DNA of 64,000 nt from Neonectria sp. B-13 (lineage: Eukaryota > Ascomycota > Sordariomycetes > Hypocreales > Nectriaceae): NCBI GenBank assembly GCA_002682825.1, contig NOKP01000055.1, forward strand, positions 1 through 64,000. Direction: 5' to 3'. Made by a program: the position numbers and the translations under genes. The notes under the pieces were generated by a model. The model saw only the letters and a program-made list of their open reading frames with translations. It had not been told where the DNA came from and did no database searches. Positions 52,630-63,117 of this stretch are shown here, one piece after another. Each line of letters starts with the position of its first letter. The stretch's first letter is position 1.

Positions 52630-54591
52630 TTATATCCCACCAGGACTCTGCCTTGGCGAGATATCCAGTTCGGTCCTTCCCGTCATCAGTTGCGGCTCCC
52701 CGGAGCCAATCTCGAACTTGCCGCTCGTGGGACTCATGCTGCGATGTCCGTCGTGCAGTTCACTCTCAGTTGCAAGCTCAACAGGTGGCCTTTCTGGCTG
52801 TATCCACTGCGGGTTTCCCTGCGAGGAAGTTGTCATCGTCGGCGACGACACCTGTGTACCGTCCCAGCTGCCGTGCACTGGCCCCTCATCTATTGCACCA
52901 GGAGGATATGCCATCGACATTGCGCCCACCGGCGGCGGCGCGGTGGTGCGTTGGGAGCTGTAGTACTTCCGGCGGCGGCGGATGAAGAAGTAGCATCCCA
53001 CCAGCGCGAGAATGAGAGCCACGCTGCCGCCGACCGCGATGCCTACTATGGCCGCCGTGCTCAGAGATGGCGATGGGGTGCTCGACTTTGATGACGTAGG
53101 AGGAGACGTCGCTGTGGTAGTGAGGTTAACCGGGCGCGTCGGCGTTCTTGTCGCCAGCGCCGCCTTGCGCGTCATAAGGACCGACAGGTCCGGGGCGTCG
53201 AACCCGCTGGCCGGCGTCGTCTTGGTCGCACCACCGCTGTTGCGGCCCCCCACCGCCGTCAGGATGTCGGTGGGCACGGCGTACGTGGTCAGGTTTGGCT
53301 TGTACAGCGCCCAGATGGCGTTCTCCGGGTTCTCTTCGCCGAGGTCCATGTTGTGTGTGCCCCAGACGGCGTCGACGTCGCACATGTACGTCGAGTCGTT
53401 GGAGTAGGTGCCGCCAATGACGAGCATCTGCGCGTGGTCGACTACGTTGCAACTCATCATGCTTTTGGGGAAGGGCCCGGTGATGTTGCTGTTGGGTGGG
53501 TATGGACCCCGGATCCACTGGAAGCTCGGGATGGTGAGGATGTAGATGTCGTCGTAGCCTGTCGTGTCTGGAGGGAAGCCTGCGCCGCCATAGATGTAGC
53601 TGGGATAGGGTCAGCCTTGTCCTCTCGACATCCAATAGACCTACATGTTGTAGCTCGACTGGTCTTGTGCCCAAGTCGCGCCGCCGCAGAAACGCCGTCT
53701 GATCTCGGGAGTGCGGCCGGACGTCTTTTGGCTGTACCACTTTGTGTTCGCGACGTCGAATAGGAAGATCTCATTCAAGGGCTGCGGTGTTAGGGTCCCA
53801 TTCCCGTGCAGGTCTTTGCTGCCGCCGAAGTAAACCAACATCCCGGCATCTCCGACGGGGATGAAGACCATTACGCCTTCTGCTCTGCGGATATTGTCTG
53901 GCCCCGTGAGGTTGCTCCAGGAGTTTGAGTCCATCACGTACTTTATCAATCTATTCGTGGCCCTCGGCGGACCTGTCCAGTCCGGAACAGATGCGTTGCT
54001 TAGCCATCCGCCGTAGTAATATGCCTCTCCCCTTGACGGGATCGAAACCCCAGCTCCATAACTAACTGCATTGATTGTGCCCGCTCCTGTGGGAGGGCCG
54101 AACGACACCCATTCATCATAGAGTATATCGTAGCTGTAGAGATTGAAGGTGGCTGGTGAAGTCTCGTAGTATTCGCCGCCATAAAGGTACAGCCGCTTGT
54201 TCACTGAATCTTCCCACAGGATGCCGCCGTTCACGTTCGGGATTGTCTCGTTCTTGGAGATGTTGGCGTATAGTGGCGGCATTCCACCATGGGATACCGA
54301 ATCGAGGTCGTTGTATGTGAGGAAGGTGTCTGTATTCTTGTTGGTGCGTTCTCAATCCAAGGCAGGGGACAGAAACATACTGGTCAAATTCTGAGAAGAA
54401 GACGTGAAGGGCTTGTAGTTGACTAAGCCCCCATCGATGTACAGCCTCTGATCGACCACGGCCGACTGCTGCCCCCACCTCCGGCAGAAGTCCTTGATAG
54501 GGTCGTGCTGCGCAACAGATGTCTCTATAAGGCACCATGCAAGGAGAAGGAAGGTTTGACGTGTCCATACTGGCCACGCTGAGGGATCCAT
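52630..54591 (-). CDS. kelch-repeat membrane protein
   Basis: This is a predicted single-pass surface protein of 621 aa. Exons on the minus strand are 54381-54591, 53645-54329 and 52630-53599. It has a signal peptide (RQTFLLLAWCLIETSVAQ, about residues 11-28), then a beta-propeller with kelch-type blades: VVDQRLYIDGG, KRLYLYGGEYYE, SRGEAYYYGGW, MLVYFGGSKD, IYIYGGAGF and MLVIGGTYS, many with N-x-T/S sites. A Ser/Thr/Pro-rich stalk and a membrane helix (AAIVGIAVGGSVALILALVGCYFFI) followed by RRRRK lead to a polar cytosolic tail with Pro-rich segments. Such proteins are common in filamentous ascomycetes and largely unstudied; cell-wall sensing or galactose-oxidase-like folds are possible. Confidence 0.82.
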
Positions 54592-55375
54592 GGTACCGTG
54601 ACCGGAAATCGTGAGCGATCTTCGCTCGTAGGGCGGCTCCATTCGGCAAGGTATAAAGTAGACGAACACTCTCGATGTTGTATAGCTCCGGGAACAAAAC
54701 GTGCCTCTCTGAAGTACCAGACAACAAATTCATCGTCGAAGAAGAACGTTGAATAGTTTGGGACAGGACGGAGGCGAGGACGGAGGCGAGGACGAGCTAC
54801 TAAGAGGGAGAGGCACTGCCTACTTGGTCAGACACGAAGGATTCCACATTGAGAGCCTTTCGCATCGACCACAAGATTCACAAGATTGACGTCAGATAGA
54901 CGTGTCTTTGAGGTGCTTGGTGAAACAACGAAAAGGGAATCTAACGCTAAGAGGACAGCACTCTACCCTTGTTTTGAGTCTGGAGGCGTAGTTGATGCTG
55001 TCTATGGATTAGGATAGGTTTGCCTGAGTGTGGGTGAGCGATCGATATTAAGTCTTAAAGCTAGAGTCATAGTCTTAGTTCGCCTTTTTTTTCTTTGAGT
55101 TCAGTAGTTCAGCAATTTTGTAAAGTAAATGCAAGTAAATGCGATGGCGAAGAGATGATTCGCTTGTCGCCGGGCTCCGTGGTGGCACATAGCGTCAATG
55201 TGCGAACTGAAATTTGAACGCCATTCATGATGGAACTCTCCTTACCTACCTAGGATACAGCATAAGTGGCCTTTGGTCTGGCTTCTCTACGTTCTAGCGA
55301 TGGCCTGGAAGAAAAGAAAAAGAAAATCGTCGCGGACTCCTTGACAGTTTGGTTTGCTATGTTAGCTGTTATTTA
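54592..55375. other. intergenic upstream of the kelch gene
   Basis: This is the promoter of the minus-strand kelch gene. It contains a short tandem repeat (54765-54794). No gene is supported. Confidence 0.5.
54765..54794. repeat. 12-bp tandem repeat
   Basis: Two full units of AGGACGGAGGCG and a partial third run in tandem, about 175 bp upstream of the kelch gene start. Confidence 0.85.
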
Positions 55376-55630
55376 TCCCTTTGACTGTGGTAAGGCTACA
55401 CTTACGCTAGTAGCAGGGATTCAAACCAACGAAAAGGAGAGTAAGGCGAGGTACAAGAGGTGCCACCTATTTTATGAGATACTAGAAGTCACGGCTGTTA
55501 GAGATCTACATTAAAATACATAGCCCTCCGTATAGCCACCTGACCTTTTGAAGTCGACCGGCGTACCGCTGATCTCCCGGGCCTCTATGGGGACTATGGG
55601 TCAAGTGTAGTCTTACCACGGTCAAAGGGA
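55376..55630. mobile_element. MITE copy B (TA-type, Tc1/mariner-like)
   Basis: This 255-bp element has terminal inverted repeats at 55376-55403 and 55603-55630 with 26 of 28 positions matching. Both flanks are the dinucleotide TA, as expected for a TA target duplication. The ends read TCCCTTTGAC.GTGGTAAG. The interior corresponds to the reverse complement of copy A. It has no coding capacity; the apparent ORF across it is chance. Confidence 0.9.
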
Positions 55631-55978
55631 TAGTAGCGGCCGGGAAAATGTGTGTAGTCACAAGCAGTGCGTAACTTTATCGTGAGGGGTACAATAAAAG
55701 CCTCAACGGCTGTAAGGGTGCACGTCAGGCACCAAGACATAAATATCAGCCAGAAATGTTGGTGGCACCTTGCAAGAGTATGTCACGGCACATTTAGCTT
55801 CACTGTCCAAGCCACTGAGCCCGGAATTTGGTCTGTGTGGACAACCATTCAACACTGAATTGGTGACACTTATCACGGTCGTTATTGCAAAAGATGAAGA
55901 GCGTGGTTCGAGTCTAGAGGAATTTTATGGGATTCTATATACTGAGAGTCATCACTTACACAGTGATCGCCACACATA

Positions 55979-56260
55979 TCGCTTTGAGTGTCGAGAGACG
56001 ACACTTCCGTACCGGGCCCCACATGAGCCCAGCTAAGGCAGAGATACATGCAGTGACGTTGAGCAGCCACTGATGTTGCAAATTAGCTGCAGAAATAGGG
56101 ATCGCTGTAGAGTTTAATGTATCTCTATGTCGATCTGAGAAGTATGAGGACTTGTATCGCCATATAAATTTGTGTGAGGTTTAATGTACCTTGGAATCTT
56201 TTCTGGTTGGACCAAATCCTTGCTCGTGACCTAAGTGTCGCCTTACGACACTCAAAGGGA
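55979..56260. mobile_element. MITE-like element C, related ends
   Basis: This 282-bp element is bounded by inverted repeats at 55979-56006 and 56233-56260 with 24 of 28 positions matching, and is flanked by TA on both sides. The ends begin TCCCTTTGAGTGTCGTAAGG on the right side and are clearly related to copies A and B, but the interior is different. It may be a second subfamily mobilised by the same transposase. Confidence 0.8.
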
Positions 56261-56941
56261 TAGCTTCAATTTCTCATCTGCTCAACTTACATGCCAGTGC
56301 ATACCTTTGATACGGCGCCGCTTGACGTTCTGATTATTAGCGGATCCTTTAGAGGACCCAGTCCTCTTTCTCATGTCCTATTAACTCATCCCGAGCTTAA
56401 CGTTTCTACCCAGTTTTTGGAACACGTCTCGTGTTTCACGCTCTCCCGTAAATATCCTCATCGAGCGATCGAAAGCCCTTGGGTCTATCACATGGCTCAA
56501 CGCAAGTCATCACACCGGTCACAGCCTGGTCGATGCGGGCTTTACCATTCCCCCTCAATATTAATGCAAAGAGGGCAATGATTTTCAGCACCCTTCTAAT
56601 CAGCGAATAGTATGGCTCGAGTAGCGATAATGCATTGCCAAATTACCATGGCTTGTCGAGAATGCTGCAGAGCAAGGACAGCGGAACCAATTGTGATGGA
56701 GTCTCACAGCCACAGCGGTTATTGGGCGCATCACACCGTGCCTTACAGGGGCGGAGTCTGCCTCGTGAGCGGAAATAGACCTTTGGTGCGGCCAGAGACC
56801 AACATGAGCATCTGCGTCAAGAGAGCTGGCAAAGTACAATATGCCTGGCATCCCAGATTTAACCAGACTTCAATTCCTCCACCGCAACTACTCAAAAAGT
56901 GATTTCAGCTATACTCAAGGCCCCCCCGCAGAGTAGAATCG
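56261..56941. other. intergenic, 680 nt
   Basis: This lies between the MITE nest and the orphan gene. Short frames at 56291-56581 and 56612-56902 lack family features. An upstream exon of the orphan gene cannot be excluded. Confidence 0.4.
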
Positions 56942-58530
56942 ATGGTCTTAGACGTACAAGCCAAAGTCTGCCTTGATGTGGCTATCGACCACCGGATTAG
57001 ACGACTTTTCAAGCCCGTCTTAAAAGACCCGACAGAGCGCTCTAACCATGTCTCTTACCATGTCTCCCACATCGAGGCACGGGGGCGGTCGCTGCAGCGA
57101 TCTCGCCACGAGATTCAAGTCACTTCAATGCTAGCAGGCCCACCAGTCAAGGGCGGAATCGCCGTCGCCCTACAGCAGCCCCGGAACAATCACCCATTCG
57201 AAAAGGGCCTCAATGCTGTCATTGGGGATTGCGAGACTCTTTACGCCCTTTACGATGTCTTTCGCACGGTTTCCTGTGGAACTCTTGACATTCGGACCAA
57301 CATCACCGTCGTTGACTTGCTACCATACATGTCCGAAGATGTAGCAACAATCAACGATGCCGAGTTGAGGGAGTCATATCGCGCGTTGGAGCAGATCATT
57401 TGCGATAAGGAGCCCGATGTTCTGCTCTGCGCGGGTCAGGTATGGCTGCCGAGGGCGGGCAAGTTCGATGATCGCAAGGGAGATGCCTGGAGGTTTGAGA
57501 GCGTCGGGCTCGGGAAGAAGTTTGGTAGCACACCCAGGTTGCCCATCACGGCGAAAATCCGTCATGGAGAGCGTGGATTTGTCAACATTCCTAGGGTCAA
57601 TGGCTTCCATCCGAGCCATGCGGTCAACTATCACCCGCATGCCAGTCTCCTGAGGCAGCTACAGATCCTGATAGGCGTTGAGACTTGTGGCATGTTGAGG
57701 GGTGACTGGGAAGACGAGGGGTGGATGGGCGAACTCAGGCGCCGTTGTCAGAATGTTTCCCAATCACTCTCGGGTAAGGACCAAAACATGCATTCCAAGC
57801 CAGCCATATGTTCGTCGCAAAACTCTTATTCAAATACTAACTCGATATTCAATAAGCGTCACCGTCCAAGTACCCTCCATCACAGAGTCCAGGCCAAAGC
57901 TCAACCAGGCGCAGTGGTGCCAAGTACCTGCCATACTACCAAGAGCTATACTCCGGCGCCCTGCTTGATCTGACAAACCGTGCATTCTTTGTCATCTTGG
58001 ACCCAAGGGTAGCCAAGAAGTCACCCGGAGCGCTCTACGAACCCCTGCTCTTCAGCGGTCTGAGCGAAATTTGTAACGATGCGACCCTTATGCTGCGCCA
58101 AATGTCCCTTCTCCAGAGCAGAGGTTGGCCCGACTCTGTAGCTTGGAAGAACGAGGCCGCTCTAAGGAAAGCCGCGACGGACACGCTCGAATTAGTCGAG
58201 AGTCTGTTCGAAGCCGCGAAGCAGGGCAACAACACGCAGCTGGGAAATATAATCTGGCAGGGCGCAATTTCAGTCCTTGAGCGCCTCAAGAGTGAGAGTG
58301 GCAGGCGGCCCGAGTATAAGCTCGACCTGGACGGAGCTAGCGCTGCTTTCCTCGACCTGGCTACGAATATCGAGACGCTGCTGTTGGATCTTCTGCTGGA
58401 GAAGGAGAATGCGCTGAATGCTTTGGGACAGGAAGAGGTCCTGTCGAGTATGATGGGCCAGATGAATCTGGAACCAGCATCCGTCGAGAAGGCGCGCAGA
58501 TTCTCGTCGTTTCGGGCTCGTTTCTCTTGA
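56942..58530 (+). CDS. orphan two-part protein, possible UDG-like N-terminal half
   Basis: Two frames join into one 501-aa protein by an intron at 57774-57856, which has a good branch site (ACTAAC at 57836) and restores the phase exactly; exons are 56942-57773 and 57857-58530. The N-terminal half reads RTNITVVDLLPY, EQIICDKEPDVLLCAGQVW and PRVNGFHPSHAVNYHP. This is a layout reminiscent of the uracil-DNA-glycosylase fold (substrate-pocket strand, central strand, HPS motif), but only weakly. After a Ser/Pro linker the C-terminal half is helical: YYQELYSGALLDLTNRAFF, WKNEAALRKAATDTLELVES, LLLDLLLEKENALNAL. No established family is recognised with confidence. The start at 56942 is provisional. 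Confidence 0.6.
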
Positions 58531-59310
58531 GCGTTTTGCTTTGCGATGGCTTTCGTGTGAGGGCCGGTTGTTTTCTGTTAGGGCTGCTGTTCGACTGGGT
58601 TGTTTTGTGAGCATGTTTTGATGGCCATTTGTAATGAATGTTGGGATCCAGTTATGATGATTTCTATATTATCCCCACGATACGTTGTACTTGGCTCCAG
58701 TGAATACCCTTACAGAGGCTTCTCTTAGTCCACCCAACATCACCGGTACATTTCGCCTGTCACTCAATACCAACATGTCCACACGTAGAGACGCCATCTC
58801 TCTCTCGAATCCCTCTAAGACGTTAGCCACTAAACTCCATGTTACTTCAACTCCATCCACACATCAACATGGACAATGAACTCCTTTCCTTTGAGACAGT
58901 AACCTTTATCGTCCTCCCTCGACATTTAATATGCCAGTGGCCGGTTGAAAAACAGCATCCCAGCAGGCATCAGCATTAACAAGCCATGGAAATTCCACGT
59001 AACCGACATAACTTAATCTCTCCAGGGTATAAAAGACAAGGAAACGCCAGCAGACAACGACGAAATAAGATCAATAACGGGGTTTTTATTACAGTGCTCA
59101 TCGTAATAGAAATTATTTTTGGATTCTTGTCGAGGCTTGAGATCATGCTAAAGAGTTGAATGGACGTTGGACTTAGTTTTGACTTAATTAGAATACCATA
59201 TTATATGTAAATCACGAACTTTTCGTAAAGATTCAATGGTTTTGCTGGGCTATGTGAAGTGACAACTTCTTTGGGATTGGAATTGGAATCGGAGACTCGC
59301 AAGAAATACA
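58531..59310. other. convergent intergenic region, 780 nt
   Basis: This is the shared 3' flank of two convergent genes. It is AT-rich towards the right. No gene or RNA was seen. Confidence 0.5.
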
Positions 59311-60465
59311 CTAAGAATCGTCTGAGCCAAACCCGCCTCGTCGTATCCAGAAATCCCAGTACCTTGGGTTATCCGTATCCGGAGTCCCAAACAGGGAGGA
59401 TTCCGACTTGCCGGCAACCATAGCCATGAAGGGATCGATCTGGAAATCCTCGCCGCTTGTGTCTATACTTGGCGGCTCAGGGCCCTCTCTTGCCACCGCG
59501 ATCGCCATTTGCATGATGGCCCTAGGAACACGATCAGGAACAATTTCCCACTCTACTCTGCCCTCAAATACTTCAGCGAGAGTCACCAGAATGTCAACTA
59601 GATACTGCCGATTTCTCTTAGGTTCCCCTTTGTGATCAGCCGCCTGAAGAACGCTCCACAGAAGTAGATTGAAGTGACCTTCTCTCTTTAAAATACTCCA
59701 TGCGAAGAAATCTGTTGCGCATTCTCTGAGGAATGCTTCAATATTTGACGATATCGTTTGGGGGCTGAGAAGACGCTGCCACGCTTCGGATAGGTCAATG
59801 CCCAAATCGAGGTGCTCGTTCAGAATATCAAGGTTGATCAACTCCAGCATGTCTGTGCCTGAAGTGGCGGCAATGGAGGGAATTGCGCATTGTAGACACC
59901 GCCGGATGAGACCAGCGTCAAGGGCAGTTTGCCGAGAGCTATCTTGTATTGCCTGCCCACTTGAAGCGCCATTATCATGATCACTCTTCGGTTGTTTCGT
60001 GAGATTGTCGAGCTTCTTGAGGGCTTGTTTCGACCGGGCCGCCGCTTTCTCTCGAGCCGCTTGGTTTTCTCGACCGATAGAATTCTGGAGCCACTCAAAA
60101 CCCCTCGTCATCTCGACTCGTTTCTGTTCACGGACCTCCTTTTCTGGATCATCCTTCGGCGGGTTTCTCTTCGGGACGTTTGGCAGGATTGAGCCCTGAT
60201 CTCCCTCGAACTTGGAGTCGAGACTGTTGTCGTCGAGTGCTTCCATGAGCTCGTCAATGATTTCGCTGTCTGATTTCTCCGCATCATTTTGAACATCGGT
60301 TGAATGATTCTCGTCCGTTGCGGCCTTCTTCTCGGGTGCTGACTCGCTTTGAAGCGCTTCGCCCACTTGACTGGCCCATAACTCGATGTCTTGATGCTTT
60401 GACTGCCTAATAGCGGTTCTTGTGTCTTCTGTAACCATCGTAGACAGTTTGTCCATGCTGAACAT
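59311..60465 (-). CDS. orphan acidic/helical protein
   Basis: This is a 384-aa single-exon protein with no recognised family. The N-terminal 170 residues are highly charged and probably disordered (EKSDSEIIDELMEALDDNSLD and KKDDPE-like runs), with a predicted coiled segment EKAAARSKQALKKLDNLTKQ. The C-terminal half is ordered and helical: IRRCLQCAIPSIAATSG, FLRECATDFFAWSILKREGH, FNLLLWSVLQAADHKGEPKR. The ATG at 60465 (MFSMDKLSTMVTEDTR) was chosen; the frame is open further upstream only through non-ATG starts. The ends and the base composition look like a normal gene. Confidence 0.6.
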   Translation of the reverse strand: MFSMDKLSTMVTEDTRTAIRQSKHQDIELWASQVGEALQSESAPEKKAATDENHSTDVQNDAEKSDSEIIDELMEALDDNSLDSKFEGDQGSILPNVPKRNPPKDDPEKEVREQKRVEMTRGFEWLQNSIGRENQAAREKAAARSKQALKKLDNLTKQPKSDHDNGASSGQAIQDSSRQTALDAGLIRRCLQCAIPSIAATSGTDMLELINLDILNEHLDLGIDLSEAWQRLLSPQTISSNIEAFLRECATDFFAWSILKREGHFNLLLWSVLQAADHKGEPKRNRQYLVDILVTLAEVFEGRVEWEIVPDRVPRAIMQMAIAVAREGPEPPSIDTSGEDFQIDPFMAMVAGKSESSLFGTPDTDNPRYWDFWIRRGGFGSDDS

Positions 60466-61435
60466 GCTAGAGGAATACGAGAAGTGGTTTTCCTGGAAGT
60501 GATTGATGGTGAGTTGCAATGGAGAGGATGGTTGAACGAGCCTAATATCAGGCAGAGATGGGCAGGTTGGTTGATGTCGGCCCGCCAATCGGCAAATGAT
60601 TTGATGTCACCGGCCAAATGACGTGTAGCCACGTCACAAGCAACGCAGCCCAAAACAACCCGTGACATCCTTATCATCGTCTTCCGGCAAACGATGGCTT
60701 CTAACAGGTTGAGCCTGTGAAGCTCTTTGTAATCATCTTGCTCTTAAGGCTAAATAACCTTATACTTTTGACCTACTTCCCGACGGACAAGAGCGATCTC
60801 CAGGCTGGTATGGCGGCTTGCCTAGTCTCAAACAATTCGACTCCATGGGACAACATTACCAACGCCGAAAGACCGGTCGTAACCTTAAGTGTTAAGTGGT
60901 GTTATTGAGTTCTATTTTCTTTGCACCAGCTATGTCGTCTCTCCTGGCATCATATTCGCCCACCGTCGTCACACACTCCATGCGTACTGGTTGTTCGAAT
61001 CTGCAATCTCTTGTAAGCAGCCCATTTTATACGCATTCTTAACAGTTCTCGACCTTGGCTACTATGGATTATTGGCAAAATCGTCCTCTGTATCACGAGA
61101 AAAACCCATCGCGTGCTGAAAACACCAGATGATACGGCATTGAGCAAGATTTACTTAAGTTTCCAGCACAAGACACAGACTACTGTAGCAATCGGGGACC
61201 TTAAGACTATCAATCCCATCAAGGATTCCATGCACCCTATGTCAATCGAGTTGGCATTTGGGGTATATGAATGATGAATGAAGCATATCTAGATTCCTTA
61301 GAAGTTCAGTCAAGAGGAGTTGAGAAATGCACAGATCTGGGTATATAGACACGTCGGCGACCCTTGATAGAGATCTATAATTGAAGTTCACAATATACTA
61401 TGAAGGCCAACGAGGCCACAAATGGGATATCAACT
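60466..61435. other. intergenic, 970 nt
   Basis: This is the promoter of the orphan gene and the 3' flank of the GMC gene. No feature is supported. Confidence 0.5.
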
Positions 61436-63117
61436 CTACTTGTACGCAAGGATCTTAGCCACTGCAGCCTCCGCAACCACCATAACAATAGCCTGGCTGT
61501 TTCCAGTGGGCAGGTCAGGGTGAATGCTAGCATCAGAGACAAACTAAAACAGCATGTTAGCATTTTGTCATGGACCACGGAGTTGAGGAGTCTTACCAAG
61601 TTGTCCATTCCGTAAACCTTGGTGTTTGTATCAACCACAGACGAGCCGCCCTTCCGGCCATCGTCGGTGCCCATCTTAGCCGTACCAGTGTAGTGGATGC
61701 CACTGGTGAGAGAGCTGAGGATCGCAGAGGTGTTGGTGTAAGTCTGAAGCTCAAAACCCGTTGAGGGAGCTGTGATGGCATCAACCATATCGTCAATGAA
61801 GGAGGTTGCGGCCTCGACATCGCCATCAGTTTGAAGATACGGAGACTTTTCAATGACGGTGCTTCCATCCTCAGAAAGTCCCAAGACACCCGCAGATGTG
61901 AGGCCGTGGGTCATATACGTTGTCATGGTGACTACACCCTCTCCTGAGGCTGCGCAAGAACCCTGGTAGTATCGCGTGATGCCGTCGCTTCCGACATTGG
62001 AGCTGAAGTAAATTAGGCGGTGCCTTCCCTGGGTCAAGACGCCAGAGTCCTTGTTCTCGTATAGGTTGATGTTAGAAGTGTCCGATCCGTTGAGAACACT
62101 AGCAGTGTCAAGGGGACCCCAGGCGTCACCAGTGTTGACAATAACGGAAAAGATAGGATGGTCCTTGAGGTTCTGGCCAACAGGGAGCTCAATCCAGTCC
62201 TTCTTAGGGGGGAGGCTGACGCCAGTCTTCTTGGCAGTCAGAATCTGCGCCTCTGGGCCGATGCCAGAGTTGAAGAGAACGCGGGGCGTGGACAGCGCAC
62301 CAGCAGACAGGACAACTCTCCCATTCTTGGCCAGTTTGATGATTTCAGTCTTTCCATTAGCAGCCTGGACCTCGACTCCGGTCACTCTCGAGCCGGAGCG
62401 CACGAGGCGGATGACCTTGGTTCCGAGGCGGAGGGTGAAGTTATCGCGCTGTTGAGCCAAGGGGAGATAGGTCCGCACAGGCCCGGCACGCTCCGCATCC
62501 TTGATGTTCCACGAGGGGTAGCTGTAGACCTGGTGCTTCTCGTTGGGCTGCTTGATCATGTCAACCGACTTCCAGCCGAGCTTGTCGAAGAAGCCGGAGA
62601 GGGTCGAGTAGAGACCCTGATCGTACCGCTTGTTGTTCTCCGAAGGAAGAGTCGTGCCGGGGTTTCGCTTGTAGAGCCTCTTGGCTGCGGGTGCCACGTC
62701 ATTCCACTTCCAGCCCTTGGGCCACTTGTCGTTGAAGTCATGCTCAGCCGGGTGCACAAAGACCATGTAGTTGACAGTAACGCCACCGCCGAGCACACAA
62801 GCCGAGTATCCAGGCGTGTCGTCGCAGATGTACTCGTTCCACAGGTCAAGTCCACCAACAGCTGAAGAAAGGCCCGGCACGTCGATTGGGGTCAATAAAT
62901 CGTCCCAAGCCAGGGTGTGGTTGGAACCTGTCGAGACCGTAGGGCCAGTTCCTCGTTCGAGCAGCAGGACTTTCTTGTTAGCTTCGGAGAGTCGCTCGGC
63001 CGTGATGATACCAGCAGGACCACCGCCGACGACGATGTAGTCGTACGAAGAAGCAGCGGCGGCGGCAGTCGAAGCCAGGGCCAAGGCCGTGAGGCTTCCA
63101 AGAGACGTTAGACGCAT
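61436..63117 (-). CDS. GMC oxidoreductase, cellobiose-dehydrogenase-like
   Basis: This is a secreted FAD-dependent glucose-methanol-choline oxidoreductase (AA3-like), acting on sugars or alcohols outside the cell. Exons on the minus strand are 61597-63117 and 61436-61543, encoding 542 aa; the short last exon supplies FVSDASIHPDLPTGNSQ and VVAEAAVAKILA, the conserved C-terminus, which an unspliced reading misses. The signal peptide is at 1-21 (TSLGSLTALALASTAAAAAS). The FAD motif is VVGGGPAGIITAERL, with GGGVTVNYM as the second GMC signature. The catalytic His lies in GIHYTGTAKMG and the partner Asn in TGNSQ. The N-terminal haem domain of true cellobiose dehydrogenases is absent. Confidence 0.9.

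Noticed and set aside
55266..55514. 82-codon plus-strand frame resembling one at 12962-13207
   Set aside because: The similarity arises because both frames lie over the MITE copies; the elements are non-coding.
57702..57968. Separate gene in the third frame across the orphan's intron
   Set aside because: The intron 57774-57856 joins the two long frames exactly in phase, which explains the region without a third gene.
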